Source: Pyrocephalus nanus
Taxonomy: Eukaryota > Chordata > Aves > Passeriformes > Tyrannidae
Direction: 5' to 3'
Assembly: GCA_038380795.1 (NCBI GenBank)
Contig: CM076270.1
Coordinates: 11,903,001 to 11,967,000, forward strand
DNA length: 64,000 nucleotides
Each line of letters begins with the position of its first letter. Within the stretch, counting starts at the first letter, position 1. Positions 25,101 through 39,200 of the stretch are shown piece after piece. Both the position numbers and the translations under genes were made by a program. The notes under the pieces were generated by a model. That model ran no database searches, had not been told where the DNA came from, and was given only the letters and a program-made list of their open reading frames with translations.

Positions 25101-26911
25101 TCCTGCCTCCACTAACACAAAGTAAAGCTTGCACTGGACAAAACCTGCACAGCCTGCTGTACTACCAGAGGGGTCACAAAATACCAGCTAGCAAAGAAGA
25201 GACTTCTGCTCCTGGTGAGTAGCAAACACTTCAGAAAGAAGCATCCCAAATAGTCAGAGGCACAGCTCTCCAAGCACTGTCATGTGGGTACTCCCATCGA
25301 AGAGATACTTTTACCCACAGCAAAGAAAGAAAAAGAGAAGACCCATTTCCAGCATCCTTGCAATCAAAAATGCTTTCTGCCCCCAGATCACTCTCTACAC
25401 TTCCTCTAGAAAGAAAATGTTTTCAGTGCTAACCATTAAGCCTAGTTTGCAAGGCTGAAAACTCCTGACAGGGAAAGGTGTTGTACAATGCCAATAATTC
25501 TCTTGCTTTTTCCTCTCCAGAACTCTAGAACTACCAGCAGAAGAGGAATATGAAAAAATAGTACAGGAAATGATCCAGTATATCATCAATATCTCTCTAC
25601 CTGGGCGGCTGCAGTTTAAATCCAATCTTTGAGCTCTGCCTGCCACATAATTTCCCCTTCAAGTCCTGAACCAAAAACATCTGCAGCTCTGCCACAGAAC
25701 TAGAGAAGGAATTTTTGCTAGCAGATCACAACAGCATTGCTGATCCAACAGAAGAGGTGAACCAGGGAGTTGAGATGAGGTCCCCTTGAGGAAAATATAT
25801 TTAGAATAGGCATAGAGCATTCTATAAATAGTTGAGATGGCCAAATCCAGGATTGACTAAAGCTTTAGGGGTTTGCAATGTCTTCAGACTGCCCCCCCTT
25901 ACTGAAAAACTTATTTGAAATGTGAAAGGATTTCAAGGAATCCCATTAGCCAACACTCCATGATATACACTACCCTGGCACAAGCTTTCATCACAAGTTT
26001 CTAGAGCCCAAATGCCAGCATGAAAGAATCATATGAAGGTACAACAGAAGTAGGCACTCCAGTTCAGCAAGCAAATAAGTGCAAACACAAAAAAGGAAAA
26101 ATACCAAGATTGGTACTTGACCCAAGTGCTTAAGATAATAGCACCAGTGGGCCATTTGAGTTCTCTCCATCTCAGCACCAGGATCACCTGGGAGGAGGAG
26201 GGAACAGAGGTGACAGATAACCTTATGAAATTAATAGAAGTCTGAGCTGTGAAATTGTCTGTAATAACCAAACCCAGAATTTGTCAGTTCAAACACCAAA
26301 AAAATTATTTTAGCTGAAGGACCAGCTCTTACAGCATTGAAGTAGGTTCAATGATACTTAAGAAGCCTGCTGCTGCTACCAGGCAAAACACATAATTTGC
26401 AGTTGTACCATGTGTGACACGTTCTTTTGAAAAGGTTGTTTGGCAAAGCTGGTATTTTGCTAAGTAAGAGACTGGTGTTCAGTTACCACTTCCATCTAAA
26501 GCACCTTAAAGGAGTTCTGTTTTCCTAGACATGTAACTTAGTCTAGGACCTTCCCAAGCTATTAAATTTGGCATCCTAACAGCTAAGTACGCTTACAAGC
26601 ATGAGAAAGGCAGGGAATGTGAGAAGCAGGAGCAGCATCTGCAGGCCAAGCTTGCTGGTTGGTTTACTAAATATCAATTCAGAGTAACATAGGCGAGGAA
26701 TTGAGTTCTACCGGCAGAATTTCATTCCATTGTTGCTTCTTCAGTGTCAGGAAAAAAGGATTTATTTCTACTCCAAGCACTGTGACACAATGAGAATAAA
26801 GACAGAGAAAAGAAATTTTACTTTTATATAATACCTACATTTGGGACACACCCTTGAATGAACTGAAACTCTGAAAGTCTGTGCAGATGGCACAGACTAC
26901 TCTTCCCATTA

Positions 26912-26944
26912 AAAACAAACAAACAAACAAACAAACAAACAAAA
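26912..26944. repeat. (AAAC)n microsatellite
   Basis: This is an uninterrupted run of AAAC/CAAA units about 33 bases long, followed by A-rich sequence to about 26970. Any open frames across it (lysine/asparagine/threonine-rich runs) are low-complexity artefacts. Confidence 0.92.
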
Positions 26945-28061
26945 GGAAAGGCAAAAAAGCAAAGCAAAGATGCTCTCCATCTTTGGAAATTACAGAATCT
27001 CAGATGAACCAATTTCAGGACCATTGCAGTGTGTGCTGGGATCTGCTACTATTTCGTGACCAGCTCTGTGTAGATAAGGAGGAACACACATATTTGTCTT
27101 TAAAGAAATTGACCACAAGAAAAAAATTACATAAAAATTTATTTTTAACATATGCATTTCCTAACTTTAGGTTCCTTCTTGAAGCCTTCCTTCCTAATGC
27201 TTTAGATATGCAACCATTGCCACCAAAAGGAAACATAAGCAAAAAAAGATGCTGTTCTGTTAGTCTAACTTGGTCTCATCAAACTGAATGGGGTAATATT
27301 TAGGGCAGTCACTGAATTCAGGGAGACTTCTGCTGCACAGAAACAAGAGAGAGGTCAAAAGAGCAGTGGGATGCTCAGAGAGGCCCCACAAAGGAGAATC
27401 TGCAGAACTTTGCACACAGCCTATCATGGGAGTTCTTCTGGGAGCCAAGCCAGACCCAGGTGCTAGCTCTGCACTGCTCCTGTTCTCCAATTTAGACCTC
27501 AGTGTCTGCAGTAGCCTTGATTGTGTTCCACATCACCCTGCTGGTGAGGAGACAGCCTCAATTTTCTTCCTTGACCCCTGCATCACCCACTCCTTCTGCA
27601 CAGCCTGCAGGGCTTCCTGTAAGCTACTGGGACCACGAGTTATGGTAACATCCCTGTCCTTGCAGACTTTCTGTGCCAGGAAGGGTTTGCAACCTGGCCC
27701 AGAAAGCTATCTTGGTCCCTCAAAGATCATCTTCCGCTTCTTAAGATCACAAATGTATTCTATTTGTTACCTGCACAGGAGGCAAATGAACCATAAAAAT
27801 ACTGTGGACAAGCTGCTGAAGACCTTTAGGGGCAAATGATCCCTAGACACATGTAAACAATGTGCACAAGCTTATCTGTGGATGAGCCAGGAGCTTGCCC
27901 CTTCCCTCCAGGAGGAAAAGACTGCATGTTAATGGTAAGGGGCTGGCTGCAGCCCATTGGCAGCTGTGCTGTGCAATTCAGCAAATAAAGGTGATGTTTG
28001 CTGCTGCTCTGCTCACCTCTTGACTTTGCTCTCTAAACTGAGAAGTACAAGTCTGTGTAAC

Positions 28062-28075
28062 TTAACAGCTGTTAA
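28062..28075. other. Perfect palindrome TTAACAGCTGTTAA with a second E-box nearby
   Basis: A 14-bp palindrome centred on the E-box CAGCTG, with a second CAGCTG at 28079-28084. Paired E-boxes of this core are recognised by bHLH factors in known enhancers. Function here is not shown. Confidence 0.45.
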
Positions 28076-30372
28076 AAACAGCTGCAGCACAAAATAAACA
28101 TGCCTGGCACCTGCCCTTCAGCCCCACACTGGAGTTCAAAAATGCCAGAGTACCTTCTCAAAGAGTACCCTGCTCAAAGACCCAAAGCACTGTGAATTCA
28201 GCCTAGGCAGAGTGCTGTCTGTGAGGGATCACAAGAACTGGGACACTCAGACACTTTACACACTTCAACACATTTACCTGGACAGAGGGAGGGAAAGGAG
28301 AACTGGAAAAAATTACAAATGTCCTTCTCCCAGCTTCTCTCTCTCCTTCACACACCAGGAGAAAGCCTACAGAATTAAACTGAGATTTTCTATAGAGAAA
28401 CCCAATACTGGCATTCTCACTGCTATCTTCTACCCCCTTTTCTTTCTTTGCAGCTAACTTGATCTCCACAAAACAAGAGGTTTGGATGATCTCCTCAATC
28501 AATAGCCATGATGTGGTGCTCTGGCACTGATTATTGGCTGACCTTGCATTTCAAGTGTGCCCTCTTCAAACCATTAGCTTGTGCTCTATCAGGAGTCTTC
28601 TGTCACTTGCAGCTAGTCTTGCACAGACCTGACTATTGTCTTAACCAACATTTTATAGTAATCATACTGAAATAAAGTGAGTATAATGTTACTGCTATTG
28701 CAGCCCCAGCAAGGGGGAAGAAACATGGCTGCACATCCCTGATAAAAGCAATCAGGAAGTCTCCACTGACATTTATAGGGCTGTATGTTTAAAGTCCTCC
28801 ATAGACCCAGCCAAGGCTCTAGGCAAGTGAACTCCTACACAGGGAAGGCCTTCAGAAGGGTTCTAGGAAGGAAACATTTCTGAGAAGACAGTGTTAGAAA
28901 TTGTTTTTGATTTGACAGATCTCATTTGCTCTCGTTGGTTCAGCCCTTCCAGCAAGAAGCAGCCCAAAGCCCTTGTAGGGAAGCTTGCCCTGTGATACCT
29001 CATGCCCCAGCTCCAGGCATGTTTTCTGGGACATGCAGAAATGTGTCACTGTGAAACTAACCACACTTTGTGGGGATGCAGAGCCCAAGCTCAGGATCTA
29101 AGCCAAGCTGAGTCCATCCAGGTTTGTAAGGAGTTGACATACCTGCTGTCAAAGGCAGGGGTAGTGCCTATTCATTACACTAGGGTGGACAAAAAACACT
29201 GTGCTGGGTGTATGCCCCCTTGCACTCCCTGACAGAAAGGAGAAAGGAAAGAGAAGACATATAGAAGGGATCTCCCTTATATATATAAGTGATCTCTTTT
29301 CTAGGGAAAGCTAGGGATCATCCACATATACCATTGCCTCTCTCTTTTATTCTGCTTAATCCTTCCAGAGGACCCAGCACAGTCAGGGCTCTTGATTTTT
29401 CCTCACAGGTCTACCCAGTTTGATGCACATCCTTAGGCATGCCATGTTTTCTTCTACCTGAAATCATTACTATCTTGTAAGCCCCAAAAGCTGAGGAAGT
29501 CTGACCTCCTGGATGATCAGAAAGTGCTTGCAATTGCTCAGACAGCAATGCTCTTAACAGAGAACCAATTTCTAAGCTCAGGATCTTCCATGCTGGCCAG
29601 GCAATTCTTACTCTTGACTGCTATAAGAAACACAGGAAACCCCAGGCTATTCAAAAACCAAAAAGCTTTTGTTATTTTCTGTAAAGACACTAGACAGGCA
29701 CTCTGCAGTTCCTTGACAATTCTGCTGCAAACAGCAGATCCTGTGGAACAGGAATGCTGTTCAAAGGAAAGATCTCTGCAGAGGTCTCCCAGCTATGCCC
29801 AAGCAATGTGTGTTGAATTTCAGAGGCTTTTTTAGGACAGGATGGGAGGCCACTCTGATACATCTGGACTGCACAGATTCTTCTGTTTCCTTTGGTAATT
29901 GCAAATCTATTTATGAGCAGCACAAGTTTTCGTTACGCAGAAGAACTGAAAGAGTCAGCTTTTTAGGGGAGTCTTTAGTTACAAAGCTAATTTGGAGAGG
30001 ACTGTTGGCGGAAGAAGGCGGGGGCGGGAGAAGAGTGGGGAGACTGAACTGTGTGATATCAGTTTAGTCAAATATGGGAGGTAAGTGAAGTAAGCTGCTC
30101 CTTGCAGAGTGATACACCAGTGTCCTACTGATTCTGCTCCTTTTAGAAATCTTGTGACAGGGTGACAGAACACACTGCAGGGAGATAGCACCCCCTCGTA
30201 AAAGAAATCAGCTTCCTTCTCAAAAATCTTCTTTAAAAACAATCTTAAAAGTAGTGTCCCAGGTTTTTTTCCCATTTTTCCCATGTGTCCTGGTGGAAGC
30301 CGTCCACCTACCAGAAATCTCTTTGCCAACAGGAGAGGGGTGTTTCATGGTGCAAGCAGAAAAAACCGGGGG

Positions 30373-30411
30373 AGAAAAAAAAAAAAAAAAAGAGAAAGAA
30401 AGAAAGAAAGA
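30373..30411. repeat. Poly(A) tract followed by (GAAA)n
   Basis: A run of about 17 A residues continues into GAGAAAGAAAGAAAG. The pattern could be a decayed retroposon tail or plain purine microsatellite. No SINE or LINE body could be recognised directly beside it. Confidence 0.88.
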
Positions 30412-33400
30412 GTCCAGATTGAAAGGGTGAGCCGGTACAGCAAAGAGTGGTGCTGTCACAAACACATAAACCCACCCTGGCAACAAAACCAGCAGCAGTG
30501 GTACTGTAGTGACCTGCTTGGCTAAACCAGTCAGGTCTAAGAGACCACAAAAGCCAGACTAGATTGCTTCCAGAGCTGGAAACAGCATTTTCAGAGGGAG
30601 TCCCCCCTTCACTCCTGTGTACCTCTGCTTTGGGCAGGGAAGAGCTTGAGAGCCATGTTCCAAAATGAAACTGGGTTTCCAGCCTGCCAGTCTGCTTATC
30701 CAGTGGTCTTACTCCAGAGTCATATTAACCAAACTAAGGTAAGAGTGATGAAAGCTGAAAGCCGACATATAATATGATGTATAAGTCAAAGAGGTGCTCT
30801 AGAGTCTGAAGAATATCAGTGATGAGGTCTGAAAGCAGCTGACAAGCAGAACAGAAGGAAGAGGGGACAGAAAGGATACTTATAAGAACAGCTTGCTGCT
30901 ACACCCTGCTTAACACTGTACACTGTGTCCATGGGGCGTCTATATTTTCAAGGGTGCATAAGACATAAAATTACCTTTGGAAATGGCACAAGATGCCATC
31001 TTTCCTGGAACTGCAATCCCAGAGACAAAATATGCCAGGGGACAGATTGCTTTAACAGTTCCACCCTCTGGGAGGCAAGGACTACACAGGGTCTAGATGG
31101 GCCATTTCTGCTCACACCCTCACAGAGCACTGCCAAGTATTCAGCACGATGTTATATTGAGGGAGACTCACCAGGATTCCTGTCTTGGATCTGCTTAAAA
31201 GGTAACAGCAGTGGGCACAAACCAGGTTGAGCATCTTGAGTGCAAACGTGCAGCTCCTTGCAGGAGAGGCTGTTCTGCCCTTGTTTTCCTAGTCCCTTCA
31301 TTGTAACTGAGATCTTTACAAGAGCACAACAACCTCAGTGAGATACATAACATGTTTATCTACCCTAGAATCCTGTCTCAGACAACTGCTGCTAAGTGCT
31401 TTCAGGGGAAGAACATAAGAGTGAGGAAAATACAGCATAATAGTTTTCCCTCTGCAACCTTCAGGCAGTCTCTGGCTTTGCAGTTTCTCAAACCAGACAC
31501 AGTATTTGCAGTTTTAACAGCACTGACAGACTTATCTTCTGGGAATGTCTCTCATTGCTTTCTAAATCAGTTATATTTTTGTTATAGTCAGTTCCTTGCA
31601 GCACTCTCTTTCACAAAGCACATGTTGCGTCAAAAGGACTTCCTTTTGCTGGCTTGCTAGGAAATGAAGAAACTTACCTAACTATGGAACCTTCCACAGG
31701 TCAGTGAAGATTTTACATGACTCCATCAGCCATCCTTCTTCTATGTTGAAAAGGACAATTTATTTAAACTTTGTATAGTTTACTGTCCTCTGCATTTGCA
31801 TGGGCCCCTGTATTGCTACACGCCATGTAAAACAAGGTGGTCAACTGCATGGCACATAAGAAGGTGACTTCTGGGTGGATGTCTTCCCAGTCCTCTGGGA
31901 AATACTTCAGCAGCCTTGCTTGCTAAATTAGCCCCACTCCAGGTTTGCTAAATGTAATGGAGTCTTCCTCTCCAGAATTTAATTCCACCTTCAGGATACT
32001 CCCCTCGAAAAAGCCAACACCAATCCCATTACTTTACAGGGGATGTTGCTGACACTGGAAAAGAACAGTGGAAGTAGGACAGAGAAAGGTTTTGGAAGCT
32101 GCATAGGAGAACAAAGTTCCCAGCCTCCCTCAAGCTCTCATCCCAATCTGACTAGTCAGCACCAGGTGCCTCTCACAGAAAACACGTGGCAGCTCTCCAG
32201 TGATGAGCAAAGCCATTCCCTTCCAGACCTAGGAACACATTCTCCTCTTGCTCCAGTCAGCCAGAGGGACACGAGTACCCATCAGGCAGAACTTGACTCC
32301 AAGGTTGCAAAAGCACTTCGGGCTTCTCTGGGATGGTTTTCTGTTCTCAGTTACTGTCTGCTATCTTTTTGCCCACTCTGAAAGGGCTAAGTTGCTACAC
32401 CACTTTATGTTCTGGTGCCAGGCAGAGAACAGTGTCCAGAGGAATGCCACCACACCCTCACATCCTCTAAATAACACAAGAGCCTCCACTGTAAATGCAC
32501 TTTGAGCTGTTCAGCCAAGTCTTCTGCTTGCATTTATCCAACACCTTAGAAATTCTCTCCCCAGCTGCTAAATTACCAGATTCCTTTCTGTATCTTTAGC
32601 AGTTGTTTTCTACAAAGATAAGTCACAGCCAGAGCAAGTCACAGCACTACTCCTTATGAACTGGGCCTGAACTAACATTGCCCATCCTCAGCACCTGCCA
32701 ATTCTGTAATAGCAACTCTACCTCACTGCAGAGCAGCAGGAAATCTGTCCTTGACTCAACATTTCTACACTAAATCATCCAGCAAAACTAAACTTTCATG
32801 TGGAGTATACATGGCAATTAACAGCTATCAGAAGGCTGATGAATAACCACAGCTGTAATTAATTTAATATTCTTGATTTTCCCTTAAAATCAATCAAACT
32901 TGGCTCCTGGGGTCAATGACATGATTAGAATGGCATCCCTTCAATCGCTTTCATTCTCTTCCTCTACCAGTGACTAAATCCATTTAGGTTTATACTGTGG
33001 GACAGGTCAGAAAAAGAGGGAATGAAGGATGATTCCAGGAAACCAGCCAAGCTCCATAAGAGTGCTGGACACAGGGGAAATCTGTTCTCTGAGTACAGAA
33101 AGAAAACAGGTGCCTTCAGAAGCTTTTCTGAGGTATTTGATGGAGAAGATAACATGAAGTGAATCCTCTCTCCAGCCCCCAAAATTCACTGGACTCCATT
33201 CATACAGACCTAACCCAGTTCCTTTGACAAATCCTGTTTCCAAACACTAGGAAAGCCAAGATAGATAGGCCAAATACACCTGAGACAGTCAATGCCAGAA
33301 CCACAATGTCATTTTTCTCTGTCCTTTCACATGAGCATGGATTAGACTAGCAAGATGAGGCAGGGGATGCAGATCCTTGACAGAGAGTGCTGAAATGAAA

Positions 33401-36237
33401 AAGTCTTAAACAATATAGCTGTTTCTGACATCATGAAGAGCAAGGTTTTCTGCAGTACTAACCAATTTCCCACCCACCAAGAACATTGCCAAAGCCACGT
33501 GAGCTGGATCAAGTCACCTATATGAAATACTTCTGTCAAGGCCTCACGTACAGCCTCAGTTGTATGAAAAGTGCTGGCTGGCTTTGACATTCATGCAGAA
33601 TTCTTCTTCATCCACATCACCAGGAAAAGTTCTTACAGGCCAAATTTGCTGTTAGCAGAAAACAGAGCAGCTCCTCTGAAATGAATGGAAACACCTGGCA
33701 GAAATTTCAAAAGCAATCCTTCCCACTTGACTGGAAAACAGGCAAAGGAAAACCTAAGCCCTCCAAACTTGCCTGTCCATATCCCACTGCTCCTACTGTC
33801 CTGCTCCAGCTTCACCTTGCAGCACACAAAAGCCAGCAGAAGTTTCTAATGGTGACTTCAATCCCAAATTTTCAGATTTTATAGTCATTTATGTGCAGCT
33901 GAGCACCGTGATCTGTTAAAAATGTAACAGGAAGCACTGTGTGGATTTGATCTTCACTGAGGATCAAGCCCATGGCTTAGCAGCTGTGTGATCTCTTATC
34001 CCTGCAGCACAGGCAGCACTTCTTTGTTACCAGAAACAGGACTTGAAATGCCCTTTGCACAGTTCTTCCATTTTTCCTGCTCTCCTCACTCGGGACAAAT
34101 TCCAGGGGACAAGCCACTTTTGTTGCAAAGCCTTTTTGTTCTTACCTGGAATAAAATAAAGCCTCACACATATTTATTTAAAGCAGCCCTGGTGATCTCT
34201 CAGCTCATTGTGATGATAGCTGCATTGTGAGGTGAAAGAGAGAAGAGAAAGCAAAATTGTTGCTGATCAAAGAGAAAATTCACAAAGAATGTTCCAGGAA
34301 GCCACCTCCTCCAATGGCCTATCCCAAAGTAATGCCTCATCTAAAAATCAAGTGGAATATGGACATAAGCAAGATTTAGGTCCAGAGAACTGTCAGAGAC
34401 TTATGCAAAAGACCCTGTGAAGTAGGATCTCCAAGTGTCTTGTAGTGGAAAGCTCATTCTTCAATTCTCATCTCTTATCAGGGCTGCTTCACCTTGCTGA
34501 CTCTGAAAGCTCAGGTGAACAGAATGCTGTTCACCAATCCACCCAAGTGGAAGCAGTGTTCCCAGCCCAAACATACATGAAGAGACAGGCCATGAAATCA
34601 CAGCAGTGCCTTCCCAGTTTCATTTTTTTCCAGGCATTTTTGCAAGGAGGACAAAGGAAAGGCAGCTATTGCTCAAAATTCAAGCTCAACAATACAGTAA
34701 ATTCAGTCAGTTCACTTAGCTTTCCTCTAAGAATATGAGAACTAGAAAAGCTCTGTTTACTCTCTGCTTCATTTAACAGGGAACCTCATATCACTCCAGC
34801 AATAAGCCTTAAGGGAAACCACAGTGTACAGGTAGAATTTTCATAGCAGGTCTGTTGTATTTGAAGTTTCTTTCAAAAATTAAACTACCTTCTTTATTGT
34901 CTTACATAGTGCATAATCCTGAATTTTAATCCTACAAATTCTCTAATATATCTGTAGCAATAATGAAATATGCTAAAAAGCTTTGTTCACAAATGCTGAT
35001 ACAGAAATTATGCTTAGAAGAGTCAGGCACATGGAGAACACAGATCCTTCAAATGAATTCAGTAATTAGAAATATCACCTGTATTTTATAGATGTTGCTG
35101 TGAAAATACCTTGTAAAATTTTGCCATGGATGCTCAGCTCCTGCAAGGCTTGCTACGCCTTGCATGAAAACACTTCCCAGCAAAATGGGGATGGATATTG
35201 TTTGAATACAGCCCTGCTACACAGAAAGCAACGACTAATGCAATCCTTTCTAGTTTCTCACTGACACATGGTCCCCACCCTGTGATTAACAGACAAAGAA
35301 AGAAGATCACAGACCTCCTAAATTTGCTAACACAGTCTGCAGAATTAATTGCATGAGGTAGAAGTGGAAATCTGAGGGTGTGAGCTGGTCCTGTAACAAG
35401 GGTGTTCATCCCTGAAGTCAAACAAAGATGATGTACAGCGCATACCCAGAAGATATTTGAGCATGGTCCTACTTATTTGTTCCTGGCTGCACTTGAGGAA
35501 GGGGCTGGCTGGGATCATTCTACTTGTGCCCGTGTAGATCTGCCTTGTATGATAGCTGGGCCAAGAGTTTTCTGCCCAAATACACGTTCCTCTGCTCTTC
35601 CCGGCTCACAAACAACCCCTGGGAGGAGTGCAAAAAGACCTTTTAGATTTCTGTCCCCACCAGGGATGGAAGGTGTCATACTGAATGGGATTTGGGGTAC
35701 TTCCTAGCTAAGCTCAGACATGAACCAGGCTTATCTACAGGCATGGCCCAGAGGGGGGCAAAAGTATACCGATTACAAAAAGGCAACATTTGCTTGTGCT
35801 CAGCCGTGCCACTGCCACCCTCTGCCTATAGACATGGGCACCACTAGGAAGACCCTGTAAATTAAAATCGGTTGCTAAGCCACAGCTCCCTTCCCCAAAT
35901 TATACTGTGAACACTCAGCAATTAGGAAGAAATAGTCCACAGAACTCTGTGGTCGAGGAAGAAGCAGCATTTTACCCCTTCCCCGAAAGATGTCTTATGA
36001 AATCACTATGCTGCTAAAACACCTGCTTTTCCACATTCTGCTTTGCTGCTGGTCCTTTAGATCACAATACTGAGCTTCAAATCTTACTTCAAACTCTACT
36101 TTCGGTTACTCAGTCACCTTAACATGAAGAGAGGAAACATTCCACCTTGCTAAGGGCATGGTCATTGTCCGTCCGTGTAGGAGATCTGAGAGTCGTGAAA
36201 ACGCCAGGAAAACTGGTGCGTGCAGTGCTCTGTTCAG

Positions 36238-36253
36238 CCAGCAGATGGCAGGA
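36238..36253 (+). promoter_or_regulatory. CTCF-like motif in a CpG-enriched patch
   Basis: CCAGCAGATGGCAGGA matches the CTCF core pattern CCASYAGRKGGCRSYR at 15 of 16 positions by eye. It sits inside a small CpG-enriched stretch (about 36165-36330) in an otherwise CpG-poor intron. A single motif match is only a prediction. In vivo binding would depend on methylation and flanking bases. Confidence 0.4.
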
Positions 36254-39200
36254 GCGCACCGGGATCAGGGAGCACAGAGGGACTCGGATCATACAGGACA
36301 TAACGGGAATGCTTTCCCACTCCCGTGGGGAAAGGAAAAGAGCCTCATGCAGGCACACAAACATCTTTCCCTGCCACCTGCTAGGGTTTACAGTGAAGAG
36401 GAAGCCAGCTCTGACAAAATTACTGATAAGAGGGGAAAGAGACCTCCAGTGCCAGGCTACCAACTACCAACCCACATTTGCTGCATCTGGTGTATGCCAG
36501 AAGCTCTCTGGTAGCAAACAACAGAGTGGGAAGGAGACGCATCTTTAAGAGGGGATAAGCCAGAAGATAGACACCAAACCTGTCTACAAATCCTATTTAA
36601 TGCCAGATTTCCAGCTTGTGACGACTGAAGGGAAAGGACAGCATTTTGTCCAAGCCATCTGTACAGGCCCTTTTCTGTTGTTTCTCTGGGAGTATTTATG
36701 CCACTTTACACTGCAGCAGAATTCAGCAGGCATTGAGCATCACAGCTTCAAAGCAGAACAATTACTGTTTATAGAAGCAGTGTCAAGAATTTATTACTAA
36801 TGTATTTTGCTAAGTTATAAAAATAGCAGTGCTCTGCAGGTAAATTTAGTTCAAAATTTAGATATTCTATTTCTTCATTGAGAAGAAAGGAAACTCACAG
36901 CAAGCATACACCTGCACAGGAGCTAATCCTGTGTTCAGTGGAAGCAGGTACTTCTCTTTAAGGACAGAGCCCTCCAGAATCAGACTAAAGGTGAAATCCA
37001 TATCTAACTAATCAGTTTCCCTTTTTTATTTTCATCCTCAGAACAGAGTGAATACAACAAAAGTAATCTAGAAGAATTCAAAATTAAATACAAAGGAGAT
37101 CATCTCGGAATGCACATACACCCATGTGTATTTGAAGAGCAGAACTTGGGTTTTGGAACCGTTTCAAGGTAATAAATGGAGAGTGTACTCAGAGATGGGG
37201 GAGGAGGAGAAACTATTAAGAAAGAAACACCAAAACCAGTGTTCTTGTAAGGTCATGTTTGCGTGTATAAAATTTGTGAACTAAATAAATTTAAAATGCA
37301 TCTAAATAGTAGAGATAAAAGAAACCAAAACAAGTGTCTTACTCAAGGAAATTTTATTCCTGTTTTGTCAGTGTGACTCCTCAGAGATTCAAGATACAGA
37401 CTCTCTTCCGTGAATAATGTAGACGTGCTGTGAGCTGCAGAAGAGGTAGGTTACAGCATGACTCCACCTGTAGTACCAAGATACATCAAACTTCCCATGT
37501 GTCAGCTGAGTTAGGGACCAGCAAAGGAACAAAGAGTGGGAAGTGGGTGCATTTAATGCAGCCTCAGATGTGTATGCTCTAACAGACAGTTATGAACATC
37601 TGGCAATGCATAACACATCTAGGATGAGGGAGCATCAAAGGAACAAAACCAAGCATCCTTTGAGTTTTCAGAAATAGCAAACTAACTACCACAAGCACTG
37701 TGTTAGTAATGCTGCCACTGCACGCACCGTGCCCAGCAACAGCATCAGCTCCCAGAGGGCTATCTCGTACAGACACCTCTGAAGCTGCATTTAAATAGCT
37801 GTTGTCACACCCACACAGTAACTATAAGCCAGCACAAACCTTAATGGATGACACAAACACATATTTCTCTACTCCAGAACACTGCCCACCCTGCAAGAAC
37901 TACTCAGACACTGTCATAGGAGATACTGCTGGGATACAACCCACCAGCAAGCCCATTTCAAGCTCCAGAATTGATTTCCAAGTATTGAAACATAATCCCT
38001 GGGCAGCACACTGATGCTCCAGGGCAAGATGCAGAGTGTCCTGTCATGTTCTTGTTCCGCCCATAACCCATCTTCAGTCAGAAGTCTGGATAACAGGGAG
38101 GTGGATGGATAATTCTAAATCTTCATATCCATTCTCCTATTCCACACCAGGTAAAAGGAAAGGGATGGTGCATAGGGCATGTCTGCCCAGCCCCAGCAGT
38201 CAAACAGTGTGAGGGGCAGATCACTTGTTGCAAGGGGGCTGGGTGGAGGGCTCGTTTAAAGACCATGGGAGGAAATCCTCTCCTTTGGGGAATTCAAGGT
38301 AGCAGGAATGACAAAGGTCCTGGGGACCTGGAGCACATCCAGAAAATAGCAGAGAAAGCAGGAAAAGTGAATGAAGTAGCAAATAGAGCCCTCACATGGT
38401 CACAAAGCTTGCAGATTCCATGAGGAATGTGAATTCCATTGAATCCAATGGAATGTGGTCTGTGTTTAAAGCAAAATTGTGGCAGACACATCTGGGTTTT
38501 AAGCCCTGAACGGCAACACTCACTAGATCTTGATTTTGCTGCTCACTCTGCCAAGAGTAAGATGAGCTGGGCATGCAGCAGAGAGGAGGCAGAGACACTG
38601 CAATTCAGGTTTTTGAAAGCCCAGAGTACTTCAGCTCAGAGGCCTGAAACCAGACTTTGTGTAACAGAAGACACAAATGTGGAAACAAGTAAAGCAAAGG
38701 CCACTTAAGAGAGAGAAGAAATACAGGTAATGGGCTTCGGGGGAGCCTGGGTTGCTAAAGAGCAATTGCTTGATTGCATGAAGGATGAATGTTGGGAGAT
38801 GGGTGGTTTTCTTGCCTGCTTGAGATGCTCAGCACATAAACAGCCCTGGTTCTGTGAGGCTCAAACCACAGTTGCACTCCCCACACCAGTGGCTGAAGTG
38901 AGAGCAGCCTGAGCACATGACCATCCGCAAGCCTTGTGTCCCTTGCAAGTTGAAGCACCTTTCTGGCTTTTCCCAACACATCAGCTCGATCAGAGGCTTC
39001 TCTGCCAACCCTTGTATTCAAAACCTGAAACATGGACTTGGCCCGTGGAAACACAGAAGGAACATGGGGTCCATTACTTGCTCTCAAGCTACAAGCTGCC
39101 AGACTTCCTTCTTGACTTCCTTCCCCTGCTCAGAAACAAAGCTGGGATTCTCACAGCATCATCTACTGGCTCAGAAGCTGGAGTTTTAACAACTGCATAA

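Larger units (their letters stand above)
22181..36160. other. Intronic sequence without recognised gene
   Basis: Apart from the microsatellites at 26912 and 30373, the palindrome at 28062 and a possible old retroelement block at about 30180-30550, this is unique sequence. Open frames of up to 157 codons (27366-27839, plus) show no recognisable domain. The stretch 32760-32960 is AT-rich with a TAATTAAT core (32856-32863) and reads like a possible conserved element. Confidence 0.55.

Noticed and set aside
27366..27839. 157-codon plus-strand open frame
   Set aside because: No recognised domain and no exon-like boundaries that keep a coherent protein. Treated as chance.
36119..36548. Overlapping frames of 114-133 codons on both strands
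   Set aside because: No conserved-looking protein. The CpG-rich composition of the patch explains the scarcity of stops.
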